From contig OZ241336.1 of NCBI GenBank assembly GCA_965200115.1, positions 2,728,001-2,792,000 of the forward strand: DNA of 64,000 nt. Reading direction: 5' to 3'. A program made the translations under genes and the position numbers. The DNA comes from JAPOUP01 sp026708635. GTDB taxonomy: Bacteria > Pseudomonadota > Alphaproteobacteria > Rhodobacterales > Rhodobacteraceae. The notes under the pieces were generated by a model, which saw only the letters and a list, made by a program, of their open reading frames with translations, was not told where the DNA came from and searched no databases. Shown here in pieces: positions 8,766-16,946 of this stretch (its first letter is position 1; each line of letters opens with the position of its first letter).

Positions 8766-9608
8766 CTATCCTTTGACGGCGCCCATTGTCAGGCCTCGGC
8801 TCAGGTGACGCTGAATGGCGATGACCACCAAGAACACCGGCGTGAACGCGATGAACGCAACGAGGGCGATGGAATTGTAAATGACACCGTCAGTGCCGGC
8901 GGTGAAGTTCGCAAGCGCGACTGACAGTGTGTAGGCGTCCGGAGTCGACGCAATGAGAAGCGTGAAGAGAAACTCGTTGATGGCGAAGATCATCGCAATG
9001 ACCGCGGCCGTGATGATTCCGGGCAGGATTGCGGGGACGATGATCTCCCATAGGATCCTGAGGTCCGAAGCACCGTCGGTCTTTGCCGCGTCCTCGAGCT
9101 CCTTGGGGATGTCGAGCATGTAGGACCGGATAATCCAGGTAACGATGGACAGGTTGATGGCGGCAAAGACGATCATAAGCGCCCAGATCGTGTCCAGCAG
9201 CTGGAGGTTCTTGAACAGAAAGAAGATCGGGATCGCGACGATTGCCGGAGCCATCATTCGCGTCGACAGGATGTAGAAGCCGATGTCGTCGCGACCGCGG
9301 TATTCGTAGCGGCTGAGAGAATAGGCTGCGGGAATCGCCAGCAGGAGGTCGATCAGGACCGACCCGAAGATCGCCGCAACCGAGTTTCGGAGGTATTTCG
9401 CCATCGGCCACTGTTCCCAGAGTTTCCACCATGCGTCGAGCGACCACGTCGGCCAGTAGATCGGCTGGGGCGTGATAATCTCGACCCGAGGGCGCAGCCC
9501 AATGGAGAGGAACCACAGGGTCGGTGCCAGGCAGACCACGGCCCAGGCGCCGAGGATCAGGTAACGGACGATCAGGCTTGCGGCACGGGATTTGCGCACT
9601 TTAGCCAC
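8766..9608 (-). CDS. Sugar ABC transporter permease (MalG type)
   Basis: The 280-residue protein has about six hydrophobic segments, starting with YLILGAWAVVCLAPTLWFLS. The cytoplasmic EAA loop, LEDAAKTDGASDLRILWEII followed by VPAILPG, contacts the ATPase. It ends LTMGAVKG, the usual C-terminus of MalG-type permeases. It lies 3 bp after the MalF-type gene and 5 bp before the ATPase gene. With its partner it forms the inner-membrane channel of a carbohydrate or polyol importer. Substrate specificity cannot be read from permease sequence. Confidence 0.92.
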   Translation of the reverse strand: MAKVRKSRAASLIVRYLILGAWAVVCLAPTLWFLSIGLRPRVEIITPQPIYWPTWSLDAWWKLWEQWPMAKYLRNSVAAIFGSVLIDLLLAIPAAYSLSRYEYRGRDDIGFYILSTRMMAPAIVAIPIFFLFKNLQLLDTIWALMIVFAAINLSIVTWIIRSYMLDIPKELEDAAKTDGASDLRILWEIIVPAILPGIITAAVIAMIFAINEFLFTLLIASTPDAYTLSVALANFTAGTDGVIYNSIALVAFIAFTPVFLVVIAIQRHLSRGLTMGAVKG

Positions 9609-9611
9609 GAG

Positions 9612-10496
9612 TCAGGTCCTCGCCGAAACAAACGCGCGCTTGACGACGAATTGGGCGATCACGATCGTGAGGATTAACATTATTACCGACATTGCCGAAG
9701 CGTAGCCGAAATTGAAGAACTTGAAGCCGGTCCGGTAGATGAGAAAGCTCATCGTTTCCGTGCCGAAGGCCGGGCCGCCCTTGGTCACGATGTGCACGTT
9801 CGTGAACATCGTCGAGATGTCGATGCCGCGCAGGATCAGCGCGACGGCGATGATCGGCCGCATGAGCGGCAGAGAGATGTTGAAGAAGATCGCGGTCCAC
9901 GAGGCCCCGTCGAGACGCGCGGCCTCCTCGATTTCCTCGTCCTGCCCCTGCAGGGCGGCCACGAAAATGATGAACAGGAACGGCGTCCACTGCCAGACGT
10001 CGGCCAGGACAAGCAATGCCCGGCTCATCCAGATCGAGGACTGGATGGCAAGGTTCCGCTCGATCAGGCCAACCCCCATGAGGATGTCGGAGACGACCCG
10101 GGCATCGAGGAACCCGAGCTTGAAGATGAAGGCCACCGCGGAGGGCATGAACAGCATGGGGATCAAGAAGATGATGCGCCAGCCCTGCACCCAGGGATCA
10201 CGATACGCGAAGAACGCGAGCGTCAGCGCGATGGTGCACTCCAGCGCAAGGGAAATCGAGCCAATGATGAGGGTGTTCCTAAGCGCGCCCCAGAACTGGT
10301 AGTCGTTCCAGAGTTTCGCGTAGTTGGCCCAGCCGACAGGGTTCCACGGGCCGAACTTCACCGCGTAGAAGCTTTGGACGGCGGCATAGACGCCGGGGTA
10401 AAGCGTTATGAGCAGCAGGTAGATGACGGCCGGCGCGACCAGAAGGTAGGGAAACCACTTCTTCAGCCACTTCGGGCGACGTTGGAAAGCCTGCAT
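9612..10496 (-). CDS. Sugar ABC transporter permease (MalF type)
   Basis: This integral membrane protein of about 294 residues begins MQAFQRRPKWLKKWFPYLLV and has roughly six membrane segments. Its EAA loop is EEAARLDGASWTAIFFNISL followed by PLMRP. The ATG at 10496 is preceded by a GGGGA ribosome binding site and a conventional N-terminus. A TTG at 10553 would add 19 Pro/Gly-rich residues and shorten the gap to the binding-protein gene to 27 bp; it remains possible. It pairs with the downstream MalG-type permease. The second half has the conserved TMFTNVHIVTKGGPAFGTET periplasmic segment typical of polyol and glycerol-3-phosphate importers. Confidence 0.9.
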   Translation of the reverse strand: MQAFQRRPKWLKKWFPYLLVAPAVIYLLLITLYPGVYAAVQSFYAVKFGPWNPVGWANYAKLWNDYQFWGALRNTLIIGSISLALECTIALTLAFFAYRDPWVQGWRIIFLIPMLFMPSAVAFIFKLGFLDARVVSDILMGVGLIERNLAIQSSIWMSRALLVLADVWQWTPFLFIIFVAALQGQDEEIEEAARLDGASWTAIFFNISLPLMRPIIAVALILRGIDISTMFTNVHIVTKGGPAFGTETMSFLIYRTGFKFFNFGYASAMSVIMLILTIVIAQFVVKRAFVSART

Positions 10497-10580
10497 CCGC
10501 GTCCCCGGGGCAGATGTCTCCGCCCCGGGGCCTGACAGGGATGGGGGACTCAATTTCCCGATCCCTCGGGTTCCGCTGCC

Positions 10581-12134
10581 TTAGAAAGGCAGCGCCTTGC
10601 CCTCGCCCGTGTAGAGGCCGGGCGCCGTCGCGGCGTAGTCAACCGGGTCGCTGCCCGCGTAGAAGCCGTTCGACGCCATGATCTCGCGCACCGCGCGAGC
10701 CGCGTTGTCGAGCGCCTCCTGTGGCGCAATCTGGCCGACGACGGCGCGGTTGATCTCGTTGCCGATGGCCTGCTCGATCGGGAAGGCGCCGGGCACGCGC
10801 GGGCTGCACCAGGCGTGTTCACAGCTGTCAGCCCAGACCTTGAGCCCCTGACTGACACCGGCAAGCCTCTCGTTGTTCAGGACGGACTTGTAGCCCGGCG
10901 CGACGCCATTCGCGTTGGCCTCGTTCATCGCCATGATCGAGGCGGTGGTCAAGAACGCGAGCATCAGGAACGCCCCTTCGGGGTTCTGCGAGGTGGAAGT
11001 GACGCACGAAGTCGACCCCGCAACGTTCGGTGGCGCCCAGCGACCGCCCGGTACGCGCGGCTCGTAGATCGTGACGATGTCGTCGACGATCTGGCTCTGG
11101 TCGGGACGCATGGCCTGGGTGGCGCTGTCCTGCCACGAGATGTTGGTTGCAAGCTGGCCACCGAGGAAAGCTGCACGGTTTTCCGGCCACCCGGCACCCG
11201 CGTAGCCCTCGTTCGAATACGGGGCCAGGCGCAGGATCTGCTCCAGGCCAGCCATTCCGCGCTCGTCGTTGAAGATCGGCTCCCAGTTCTCGTCAAAGAG
11301 CATCATGCCGTGCTGCGCGGCAAGATGCTCCCAGGTATAGGTTGCCCAGAAGCCGGGGGCGCAGATCAGGCCAACGCCCGAGACGCCCGGTTCGACCTCG
11401 TGGAGTTCCTTCGCGACCCGCTCGAGCTCGTCATAGGTCGGAATGGAGTTCCACCGATCGACTGGGCCGCCCAGGATCGCCTCCATGTAGCCCTTCCGGA
11501 CGTGGACCATCTGGATGTCGCAGTCAAACGGAATGCCGTACATGGCGCCGTTCACAAAGCCGTAGTTCAGTCGGAAAGTGTCGTAGAAGTCGTCGAGCGG
11601 CAGGCCCCATTCCCTCGCGTATCCGTCGAGCGGAGCGAGGAAGCCCGGTGCGGCGAAGTCACCCATCCAGGGCGAGAAGAACTGCAGCGCGTCGAATGAA
11701 GCGTTGCCCGAAATGAACTCCGACAGGACCTTGTCGTAAAGGCTGTCGTCGGGGATCGGAACAAGTTCGACCTTGATGCCGGACAGGGCCTCGAAGGGGG
11801 CAAGGCCCTCGGCGGCCGAATCCTGGTCGGCGGCACCGATGGCGAAGCGCACGGTCTTGCCCGCCTGCGCGCTGCGCACGGCTTCCCAGTCGACTGTACG
11901 GATCCAGTCCTTGTCCGGATCCCACAGCGGCTCGTTCGACATGTTGTAGAGTTCGCGGTAGTCCGCGCGGACGTATTTCTCGACGGAAATGTCGTCCAGG
12001 ACCGTCTGCGGATCCGGCAGGCTCTGGGCAAAGCTGGGGCGCGCCCAAGGCGTTGCGAGAACAGCCGCCGAAGCCGCGCCGTAAGCACCTGACTTGAGCA
12101 GCGACCGCCTGGTCATGTTACCTGAAGTTTTCAT
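10581..12134 (-). CDS. Extracellular solute-binding protein, family 1, Tat-exported
   Basis: The 517-residue precursor starts MKTSGNMTRRSLLKSGAYGA and has a twin-arginine signal (TRRSLLKSG, a hydrophobic stretch, cleavage after SFAQS). It is the periplasmic binding protein of the importer, long for the family (usually 400-450) but in the range of polyol and aldose binders. The start at 12134 has a strong GGAGG ribosome binding site 9 bases upstream. The open frame continues to 12557, but that part is the antisense of a transposase remnant. It is the first gene of the 12-gene operon, so the promoter should lie between 12135 and about 12310. The ligand is unknown; the downstream kinase and dehydrogenase point to a polyol or sugar alcohol. 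Confidence 0.88.
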   Translation of the reverse strand: MKTSGNMTRRSLLKSGAYGAASAAVLATPWARPSFAQSLPDPQTVLDDISVEKYVRADYRELYNMSNEPLWDPDKDWIRTVDWEAVRSAQAGKTVRFAIGAADQDSAAEGLAPFEALSGIKVELVPIPDDSLYDKVLSEFISGNASFDALQFFSPWMGDFAAPGFLAPLDGYAREWGLPLDDFYDTFRLNYGFVNGAMYGIPFDCDIQMVHVRKGYMEAILGGPVDRWNSIPTYDELERVAKELHEVEPGVSGVGLICAPGFWATYTWEHLAAQHGMMLFDENWEPIFNDERGMAGLEQILRLAPYSNEGYAGAGWPENRAAFLGGQLATNISWQDSATQAMRPDQSQIVDDIVTIYEPRVPGGRWAPPNVAGSTSCVTSTSQNPEGAFLMLAFLTTASIMAMNEANANGVAPGYKSVLNNERLAGVSQGLKVWADSCEHAWCSPRVPGAFPIEQAIGNEINRAVVGQIAPQEALDNAARAVREIMASNGFYAGSDPVDYAATAPGLYTGEGKALPF

Positions 12135-12244
12135 TAAGATCCTCCCTTGATGGTTCGAAGATTTCCCAAGGCGCAGATCGCCCCAGGGACGCGTGCACAT
12201 GCGAGACGAACCCACACGAATCTGAACTAATGACTCACAATAAC

Positions 12245-12254
12245 AACAATTGTT
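12245..12254. promoter_or_regulatory. Palindrome AACAATTGTT in the operon leader
   Basis: A perfect 10-bp palindrome sits about 110 bp upstream of the binding-protein start, in the only AT-rich part of this leader. It is embedded in TAACAACAATTGTTCAAG. Location and symmetry fit an operator for the operon, perhaps for the SorC-type regulator at 14723, but no protein can be assigned from sequence alone. Confidence 0.35.
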
Positions 12255-12311
12255 CAAGACAGGTTGGGAGTCAACTGTAAATTTCAGACATCGTGAACTC
12301 GGACCAGATTT

Positions 12312-13097
12312 CCTATAATGAGCATGTGCCTCTTGTCCGGTTGTCAGTGCGACTTCGGGCAGTTCGTAGACCATGCGCAGGCGGGTTCCGGCGAAGACCG
12401 TTCGGGTCCGGTTGAGCTCGTCGAGGAGCCGGGCGATGGCGGACATCATCCGGATCTCAGCGCGATAGGCGATCATCCGGACGATCTCGAGCAGCCCTTT
12501 CGCGGGACGGCAGGGCTTCGGGTCTCCGGTTCTTGTCGAGTTGGGCCACGGTGACACGCTTCGGGGTTTCCGAACGCCGGGCCCTGAGCGCCTGGCGCTC
12601 GGCGTCCAGCGTCCCGATCTCTTCCCGCAGCCTACCGGCCGCCGCGACGGCCCGGGCCAGTTCGGCCGCGCGATTGCGCGGCCTGCCGGGCTTATGGCGC
12701 ACCTGCCGGATGCGGCGGTCTCAGCGGTGCCAAGCCGGATTGACGACGCGCGCCTCGGGATCCTGATCGACAGGGCCGTGCACGGCCAGTGCGTTCAGGC
12801 CGAACTCCTCGCGCATGCAAACTCCTCGCGCATGCACTTGAAGAAGTTCTCCTGGAACCGTCGCGAGAACAGCGCGCGCCCGCAACCCACCCGTTCCATG
12901 GACGCCCGCATGTCCGTGGTCACGAGCGGCACCTGCCGGCCCGTGTCCAGCAGGCGCCACACGCCTGATCTGGCGCACCTCGGAGCCGCCGGACCGCATG
13001 ACCCGCCTCTGTGCGAGCCGCACCCCGGCGGTACGGACGCCGCCGGGATCGTGGAGCGGTGCCCGGACCATTCCGCCGTCTCCGCCGAGACCCGCAT
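12312..13097 (-). pseudogene. Decayed transposase, minus strand
   Basis: Three segments in different minus-strand frames match one family of putative transposases in order. LVTTDMRASMERVGCGRALF and SQENFFKYM-like RFQENFFKCMREEF lie at about 12820-12940. VNPAWHR and the GRPRNRAAELARAVAAAG segment cover about 12640-12740. RVTVAQLDKNRRPEALPS, RMIAYRAEIRMMSAIARLLD and NRTRTVFAGTRLRMVYEL run down to about 12350. The reading frame shifts at least twice and the central catalytic part is missing, so the element is dead. It separates the sugar operon promoter from the alcohol dehydrogenase gene. The family name is not certain. Confidence 0.7.
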
Positions 13098-13120
13098 TTG
13101 CTAGACTCCTTGAATCAAGC

Positions 13121-13190
13121 AAAGGAGACAGAGAATGCCACTAGATGCAGACCTGAAGCTACGGACCCGCGCAACATGCCCCGGGAGCGT
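13121..13190 (+). pseudogene. Fragment resembling the 5' end of a RIT recombinase (ritA)
   Basis: The ribosome binding site and first codons here (AAAGGAGACAGAGAATGCC, then residues MPLDADLKLRTRATCPG) closely resemble the start of the ritA gene at 40262-40330 (AAAGGAGACGGCGAATGCC, MPSDTDRARRSRATCPAG). The match stops after about 70 bp, and the following codons are unrelated. It looks like the footprint of a second RIT element, now almost entirely lost. It was noticed by comparing the two stretches by eye, so its exact extent is uncertain. Confidence 0.5.
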
Positions 13191-13294
13191 TGCCGCCGTG
13201 TACGCTCGTTGCATTGCCGTGCGGCAATGGAAGAGGCCGTGCCTCAATGATTTCAGGCTGAGCGGGGAGGAAGGCCCAGGCCTGCCACGACCGC

Positions 13295-14362
13295 TCAGGT
13301 CAGGCTTTGAGGGGAGCCGACCCCGGGTGTCTGCCCAATGACAACCTTGATCGCCTCGCCGCTCTCTGCGACTGCAAAGGCCTGCTTCACGTCGTCCAAC
13401 GCGAAACGGTGCGTAATCATGTCGGAGAGCTGGATTTGTCCCGAGGCGATTATGTCGAAAGACCGGTCATAGTCCCTGCGGGACAGGCCGAAGGCACCCG
13501 TGACGGTTAGCTCTTGATAGTGAATGGCGTTGATGTCCATATCGGCAGTCTCGCCCCTCGAGAAGCCGGCGAACAGGCTGATACGGCCGCCATGGGCGGT
13601 CAGTTCGGTCGATTGACGCGCGAGCGCCGGAATGCCGATGGCTATGATGACCACGTCGGCTCCTCGCCCTCCGGTTTCGTCCATGACCCGTTCCCTGACG
13701 TCTTCCGATGCCGGGTCGATCGCGGTGTCTGCGCCGCTGCGAAGCGCGACGGCACGACGGCGCGCGTCGGGCTCCGACACGATGATGCATGCCACCCCGC
13801 GCAGCCGGGCCAAGCGGATGTGCATTTGCCCGATCGGGCCCGCACCCATGACGAGGACGGTATCGCCACTAGCGGTCGCAACCTTGTTCTGCCCGTTGAG
13901 GACGCAGGACAGTGGCTCGATCAATGCGGCAACCTCGAAGCTCATGCGATCCGGCAGCTTTCGGACGTTTCCGGCTTCGACCGCACGCGCCGGGATTCGT
14001 ATGAATTCAGCGAACGCGCCATCGATCTCGTAACCAACCGCAGTGCCGTTGGTGCACAAGTTCTCCATGTCGGTCTTGCAGAGGCGGCAATGTCCACAGG
14101 AAATGAACGGGCAGACGCCGACCCGATCGCCGACCTCAAAGCACGCGTGCCCACCGGCTTCGATGATCTCGCCGGCAAATTCGTGACCAAGGACGGAGGG
14201 ATAGCGAACACCCGCGGTCTTTTGGCCGCGGAAGATGCGAATGTCGGTTCCGCAGATCGTGGCGGCGCTTACGCGGACCAGGATGTCGCCCGGGCCCGCA
14301 ACGGGGTCGTCGATCGTCTTCAGATCAATCCGGTTCGGCGCGAACAAAACGGCGGCCTTCAA
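13295..14362 (-). CDS. Zinc-dependent medium-chain alcohol/polyol dehydrogenase
   Basis: The 355-residue protein belongs to the medium-chain dehydrogenase family (threonine, sorbitol, L-idonate, galactitol dehydrogenase type). It has the catalytic zinc cysteine in ATICGTDIRI, GHEFAGEI, four structural-zinc cysteines in CPFISCGHCRLCKTDMENLC, and the NAD(P) Rossmann motif VLVMGAGPIGQMHIRLA. I chose a TTG start at 14362 because a GGGGAGG ribosome binding site lies 6 bases upstream and the protein then begins with the usual KAAVLFAPNRIDLK; the longer open frame has no support. It is divergent from the SorC-type regulator with 360 bp between. Oxidation of a secondary alcohol of a polyol to a ketose, NAD(P)-linked, is the likely reaction. 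Confidence 0.88.
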   Translation of the reverse strand: MKAAVLFAPNRIDLKTIDDPVAGPGDILVRVSAATICGTDIRIFRGQKTAGVRYPSVLGHEFAGEIIEAGGHACFEVGDRVGVCPFISCGHCRLCKTDMENLCTNGTAVGYEIDGAFAEFIRIPARAVEAGNVRKLPDRMSFEVAALIEPLSCVLNGQNKVATASGDTVLVMGAGPIGQMHIRLARLRGVACIIVSEPDARRRAVALRSGADTAIDPASEDVRERVMDETGGRGADVVIIAIGIPALARQSTELTAHGGRISLFAGFSRGETADMDINAIHYQELTVTGAFGLSRRDYDRSFDIIASGQIQLSDMITHRFALDDVKQAFAVAESGEAIKVVIGQTPGVGSPQSLT

Positions 14363-14493
14363 TGTCTCCTCCCCTCGACATTTGCGATTGCGGGTGCATT
14401 GCACTTGCCAAGTGATGGGAAGTTCCTGGCACAGGACACGGGAATGCCCCGGGACGCACTGAACTCCCCATTCAAAACGCCCCATCCTGTGCT

Positions 14494-14519
14494 CTTTTGT
14501 ATCGTCTTAAGAACAAAAG
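14494..14519. promoter_or_regulatory. Dyad CTTTTGT-N12-ACAAAAG in the divergent promoter region
   Basis: A 7-bp perfect inverted repeat with a 12-bp spacer lies between the alcohol dehydrogenase start (14362) and the regulator start (14723). Its left half is part of CTTTTGTATCGTC, which recurs with one change (CTTTCGTATCGTC) at 20196-20208 upstream of the SAF-domain oxidoreductase and PfkB kinase. Position and recurrence suggest an operator for the adjacent SorC-type regulator. The rest of the 14363-14722 region shows no gene. Confidence 0.5.
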
Positions 14520-14722
14520 TTCAACTAACTTCCAAACTCCTGAAGAAGCGTCTTTGCCAGTCAGACAAACTTCCCCAGGATGTTGCGGCGGGTGAACACT
14601 GGCTGTGCGGTACCGGTCCCGGTCGACAATCTGCGCGGAAGGGACTGACCATCGGCAATTCCTCTGATACCACTACCGCGACTGCCGTCGGCGACGGCGG
14701 CGGCAAGGGAGGCAAGCGTCGG

Positions 14723-15664
14723 ATGAGCGAAGGTGGCATTGATGAAGATCTGAAGACGAGGGTCGCGTGGCTCTACTACGTCGAGGGCATGACCCAGGAC
14801 GAAGTCGCGCAGAAGGTTGGGCTGACGCGGGCGAGGGTGCTGCGCATACTCGCCAATGCCCGGAATGACGGGACGGTGCAGATCCGGGTAACGTCCAGAC
14901 TGTCGCTTTGCATAGAGCTCGAGCGTCAGTTGGAAGCGACATGGAAGCTCGAACGCGCGATTGTGGTGCCGACGCCGGAGGATGCGGACAGCCTTTATCG
15001 AATCATCGGATGCCAGCTTGGAGCCTTTCTTTCCTCGGCAATCGAACCCGGAATGAATGTCGGCCTTGGTTGGGGAAACACCCTGACCAACGCCGTTTCG
15101 GCGATCGAGCCTCGGGAGGCCGACGGGGTGAACGTCGTGTCGCTCCTGGGTGGACTGACGAGAGTCGCGGATGTCAACCCGTCGGAATTCGCCTGGCGGG
15201 CCGCGGACCGTCTCTCGGCCGCGTGCCACATGATGGCGGCGCCCGTCTTTGCGCCGGACCGGGTGACCCGCGATGCGCTGTTCCGACACGCGGGAATCGC
15301 CGAGGTGATGCGTCGGGCCCGTATGCTGGACATGGCAGTGCTGTCGCTTGGCGACCTGACGCCGCATTCGGTCTTTTCCGCCTATGACCTTCTTTCCTCG
15401 GATGAGATCGCGTCACTCGGAAATGCCGGGGTCGTCGGCGACATCCTCTGCCAGTTTGTCAATGCGGAGGGTGAGGTGGTTGACCACCCGGTGAATGACC
15501 GCGTGGTTTCGCTGAAGCCTGAAGGGATCCGGGAGGCTCGCCGGATCGTCATCGCCTCCGGCGGGTGGAACAAGGTCACAATCATGCGCGCCGCCCTAAA
15601 ATGCCTGTCACCGTCGGTCGTCATAACCGACGAGGTCGTGGCAGAGCGGCTGGCGGCTGGCTGA
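14723..15664 (+). CDS. SorC/DeoR-type sugar-responsive transcriptional regulator (EryD-like)
   Basis: The 313-residue regulator has an N-terminal helix-turn-helix (YYVEGMTQDEVAQKVGLTRA, then RVLRILANARNDG) and a C-terminal sugar-phosphate-sensing domain with the family signatures GLGWGNTL and VVSLLGGLTRV. This is the organisation of SorC-family regulators such as DeoR of Bacillus and EryD of Brucella, which bind DNA until a phosphorylated sugar intermediate releases them. The ATG at 14723 is the first start that gives a normal N-terminus; the frame is open far upstream only by chance. It is convergent with the E2 gene, 16 bp apart. It probably controls the flanking dehydrogenase operons and perhaps the 12-gene operon. 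Confidence 0.88.
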   Translation: MSEGGIDEDLKTRVAWLYYVEGMTQDEVAQKVGLTRARVLRILANARNDGTVQIRVTSRLSLCIELERQLEATWKLERAIVVPTPEDADSLYRIIGCQLGAFLSSAIEPGMNVGLGWGNTLTNAVSAIEPREADGVNVVSLLGGLTRVADVNPSEFAWRAADRLSAACHMMAAPVFAPDRVTRDALFRHAGIAEVMRRARMLDMAVLSLGDLTPHSVFSAYDLLSSDEIASLGNAGVVGDILCQFVNAEGEVVDHPVNDRVVSLKPEGIREARRIVIASGGWNKVTIMRAALKCLSPSVVITDEVVAERLAAG

Positions 15665-15680
15665 CGGGGCGGCAACGCCG

Positions 15681-16946
15681 CTAACCCAGCAGCGCCATCG
15701 GTCGTTCCAGCCCGGCAACGATCGCGCCAAGCAGATCCGCGCCGAGTGCGCCGTCTATCATCCGGTGGTCCACCGAGAGCGTGAGCCGCATGGTCGTGGC
15801 AGCGCGCGCCTCTTCGTCTTCGCCGACGACCATCCGTTTCCTGCCCGCGCCGACGGCAAGGATCGCGCCTTGCGGCGGATTGACGATCGCGTCGAACTCG
15901 TCCACGCCGAACATCCCCAGATTGGAAATCGAGAACGCTCCACCGGTGCAGTCGACGGGCATCAGTTTGCGGTCCCGGGCCTTCATGCCAAGCGCCTTCA
16001 TCTCAGCGGAAATCGCCGAGAGCGGCTTGAGATCCGCGTCTCGGATGACCGGGGTGAAGATCCCGCCCTTGACCGCCACCGCGACCGAGAGGTCGGAGCG
16101 GGCGAAGTGAAGAATCCGGTCACCGGCCCAGGCGGCATTGGCTTCGGGGACCCGCTGAAGGGCAACTGCGCAGGCCCGGATGATGAAATCATTGACCGTG
16201 AGCCTGATCCCGCGCGGCGCAAGTCCCTCGTTGACCTCGCCGCGAAGCGCTAGCAGGGCGTCCACTTCGACCTCCCTGCGCAGGTAGAAGTGGGGAATTG
16301 TCTGCTTGGCCTCGGTCAGCCGGGTTGCGACGGTACGGCGCATGCCGTCGAGAGTGACCTCTTCGTAGTCGCGGCCCTGGAACATTTGCAGGATCGTATG
16401 CGCGGCGGGCTCCGCGGGCGAAGCCGACGGACCGGTCCCTGCGGGCATCGGTTCCGCTGCGGAAAAAGGCAACTTCCCCTTTGCAGCCAAAACGTCGGCC
16501 TTGCAGATTCGCCCACGTGGCCCAGTGCCCCGCACACCCACAAGGTCGATCCCGTTCTCGGCGGCGATCTTTCGGGCGAGCGGCGTTGCGCGAAGCCCGT
16601 CGTCGGAGGCGGCGGGCGCGGTGGCCTTGGGTGCCGGGTCGGGGGATGCCGCAGGGACCGACACGTCGGTGGGCGGGACAGTTTCGTTCGGGGTCGGGCC
16701 CACGACCTCGCCCTCGGCATATAGCCAAGCGATGGCCTTTCCGATCGGAACCTCGCTGCCGACAGCAAGGGGATGACGAAGGATCCCGCTGTGCGGCGCC
16801 TCGATTTCCATGGCTGCCTTGTCCGTTTCGATGTCCAGTAGCGGTTCGCCCCTTTCGACCTTGGCACCTTCTGCAATGTGCCAGACCATGACCGTGCCGG
16901 TCGCCATGTCCATGTCGACCTTGGGCATGATGACCTCGACAGGCAT
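15681..16946 (-). CDS. Dihydrolipoamide acyltransferase (E2) of a 2-oxoacid/acetoin dehydrogenase complex
   Basis: The 421-residue E2 has three domains. Residues 1-80 are a lipoyl domain with modification loop DIETDKAAMEIEA (Lys43). After an Ala/Pro-rich linker, about residues 120-155 form the subunit-binding domain (TPLARKIAAENGIDLVGVRG). From about 195 comes the acyltransferase core ending in SVDHRMIDGALGADLL, with the catalytic His394 and Asp398. It takes the acyl group from the adjacent E1 and transfers it to coenzyme A. It is the last gene of the E1 alpha-E1 beta-E2 operon, and its ATG overlaps the E1 beta stop by one base. No E3 gene lies in the window, so a shared housekeeping lipoamide dehydrogenase is assumed. 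Confidence 0.93.
   Translation of the reverse strand: MPVEVIMPKVDMDMATGTVMVWHIAEGAKVERGEPLLDIETDKAAMEIEAPHSGILRHPLAVGSEVPIGKAIAWLYAEGEVVGPTPNETVPPTDVSVPAASPDPAPKATAPAASDDGLRATPLARKIAAENGIDLVGVRGTGPRGRICKADVLAAKGKLPFSAAEPMPAGTGPSASPAEPAAHTILQMFQGRDYEEVTLDGMRRTVATRLTEAKQTIPHFYLRREVEVDALLALRGEVNEGLAPRGIRLTVNDFIIRACAVALQRVPEANAAWAGDRILHFARSDLSVAVAVKGGIFTPVIRDADLKPLSAISAEMKALGMKARDRKLMPVDCTGGAFSISNLGMFGVDEFDAIVNPPQGAILAVGAGRKRMVVGEDEEARAATTMRLTLSVDHRMIDGALGADLLGAIVAGLERPMALLG

Noticed and set aside
13212..13229. Hairpin CATTGCCG-TG-CGGCAATG as terminator of the alcohol dehydrogenase gene
   Set aside because: It is 65 bp past the stop, has a 2-base loop that cannot form a normal hairpin tip, and no T-tract.
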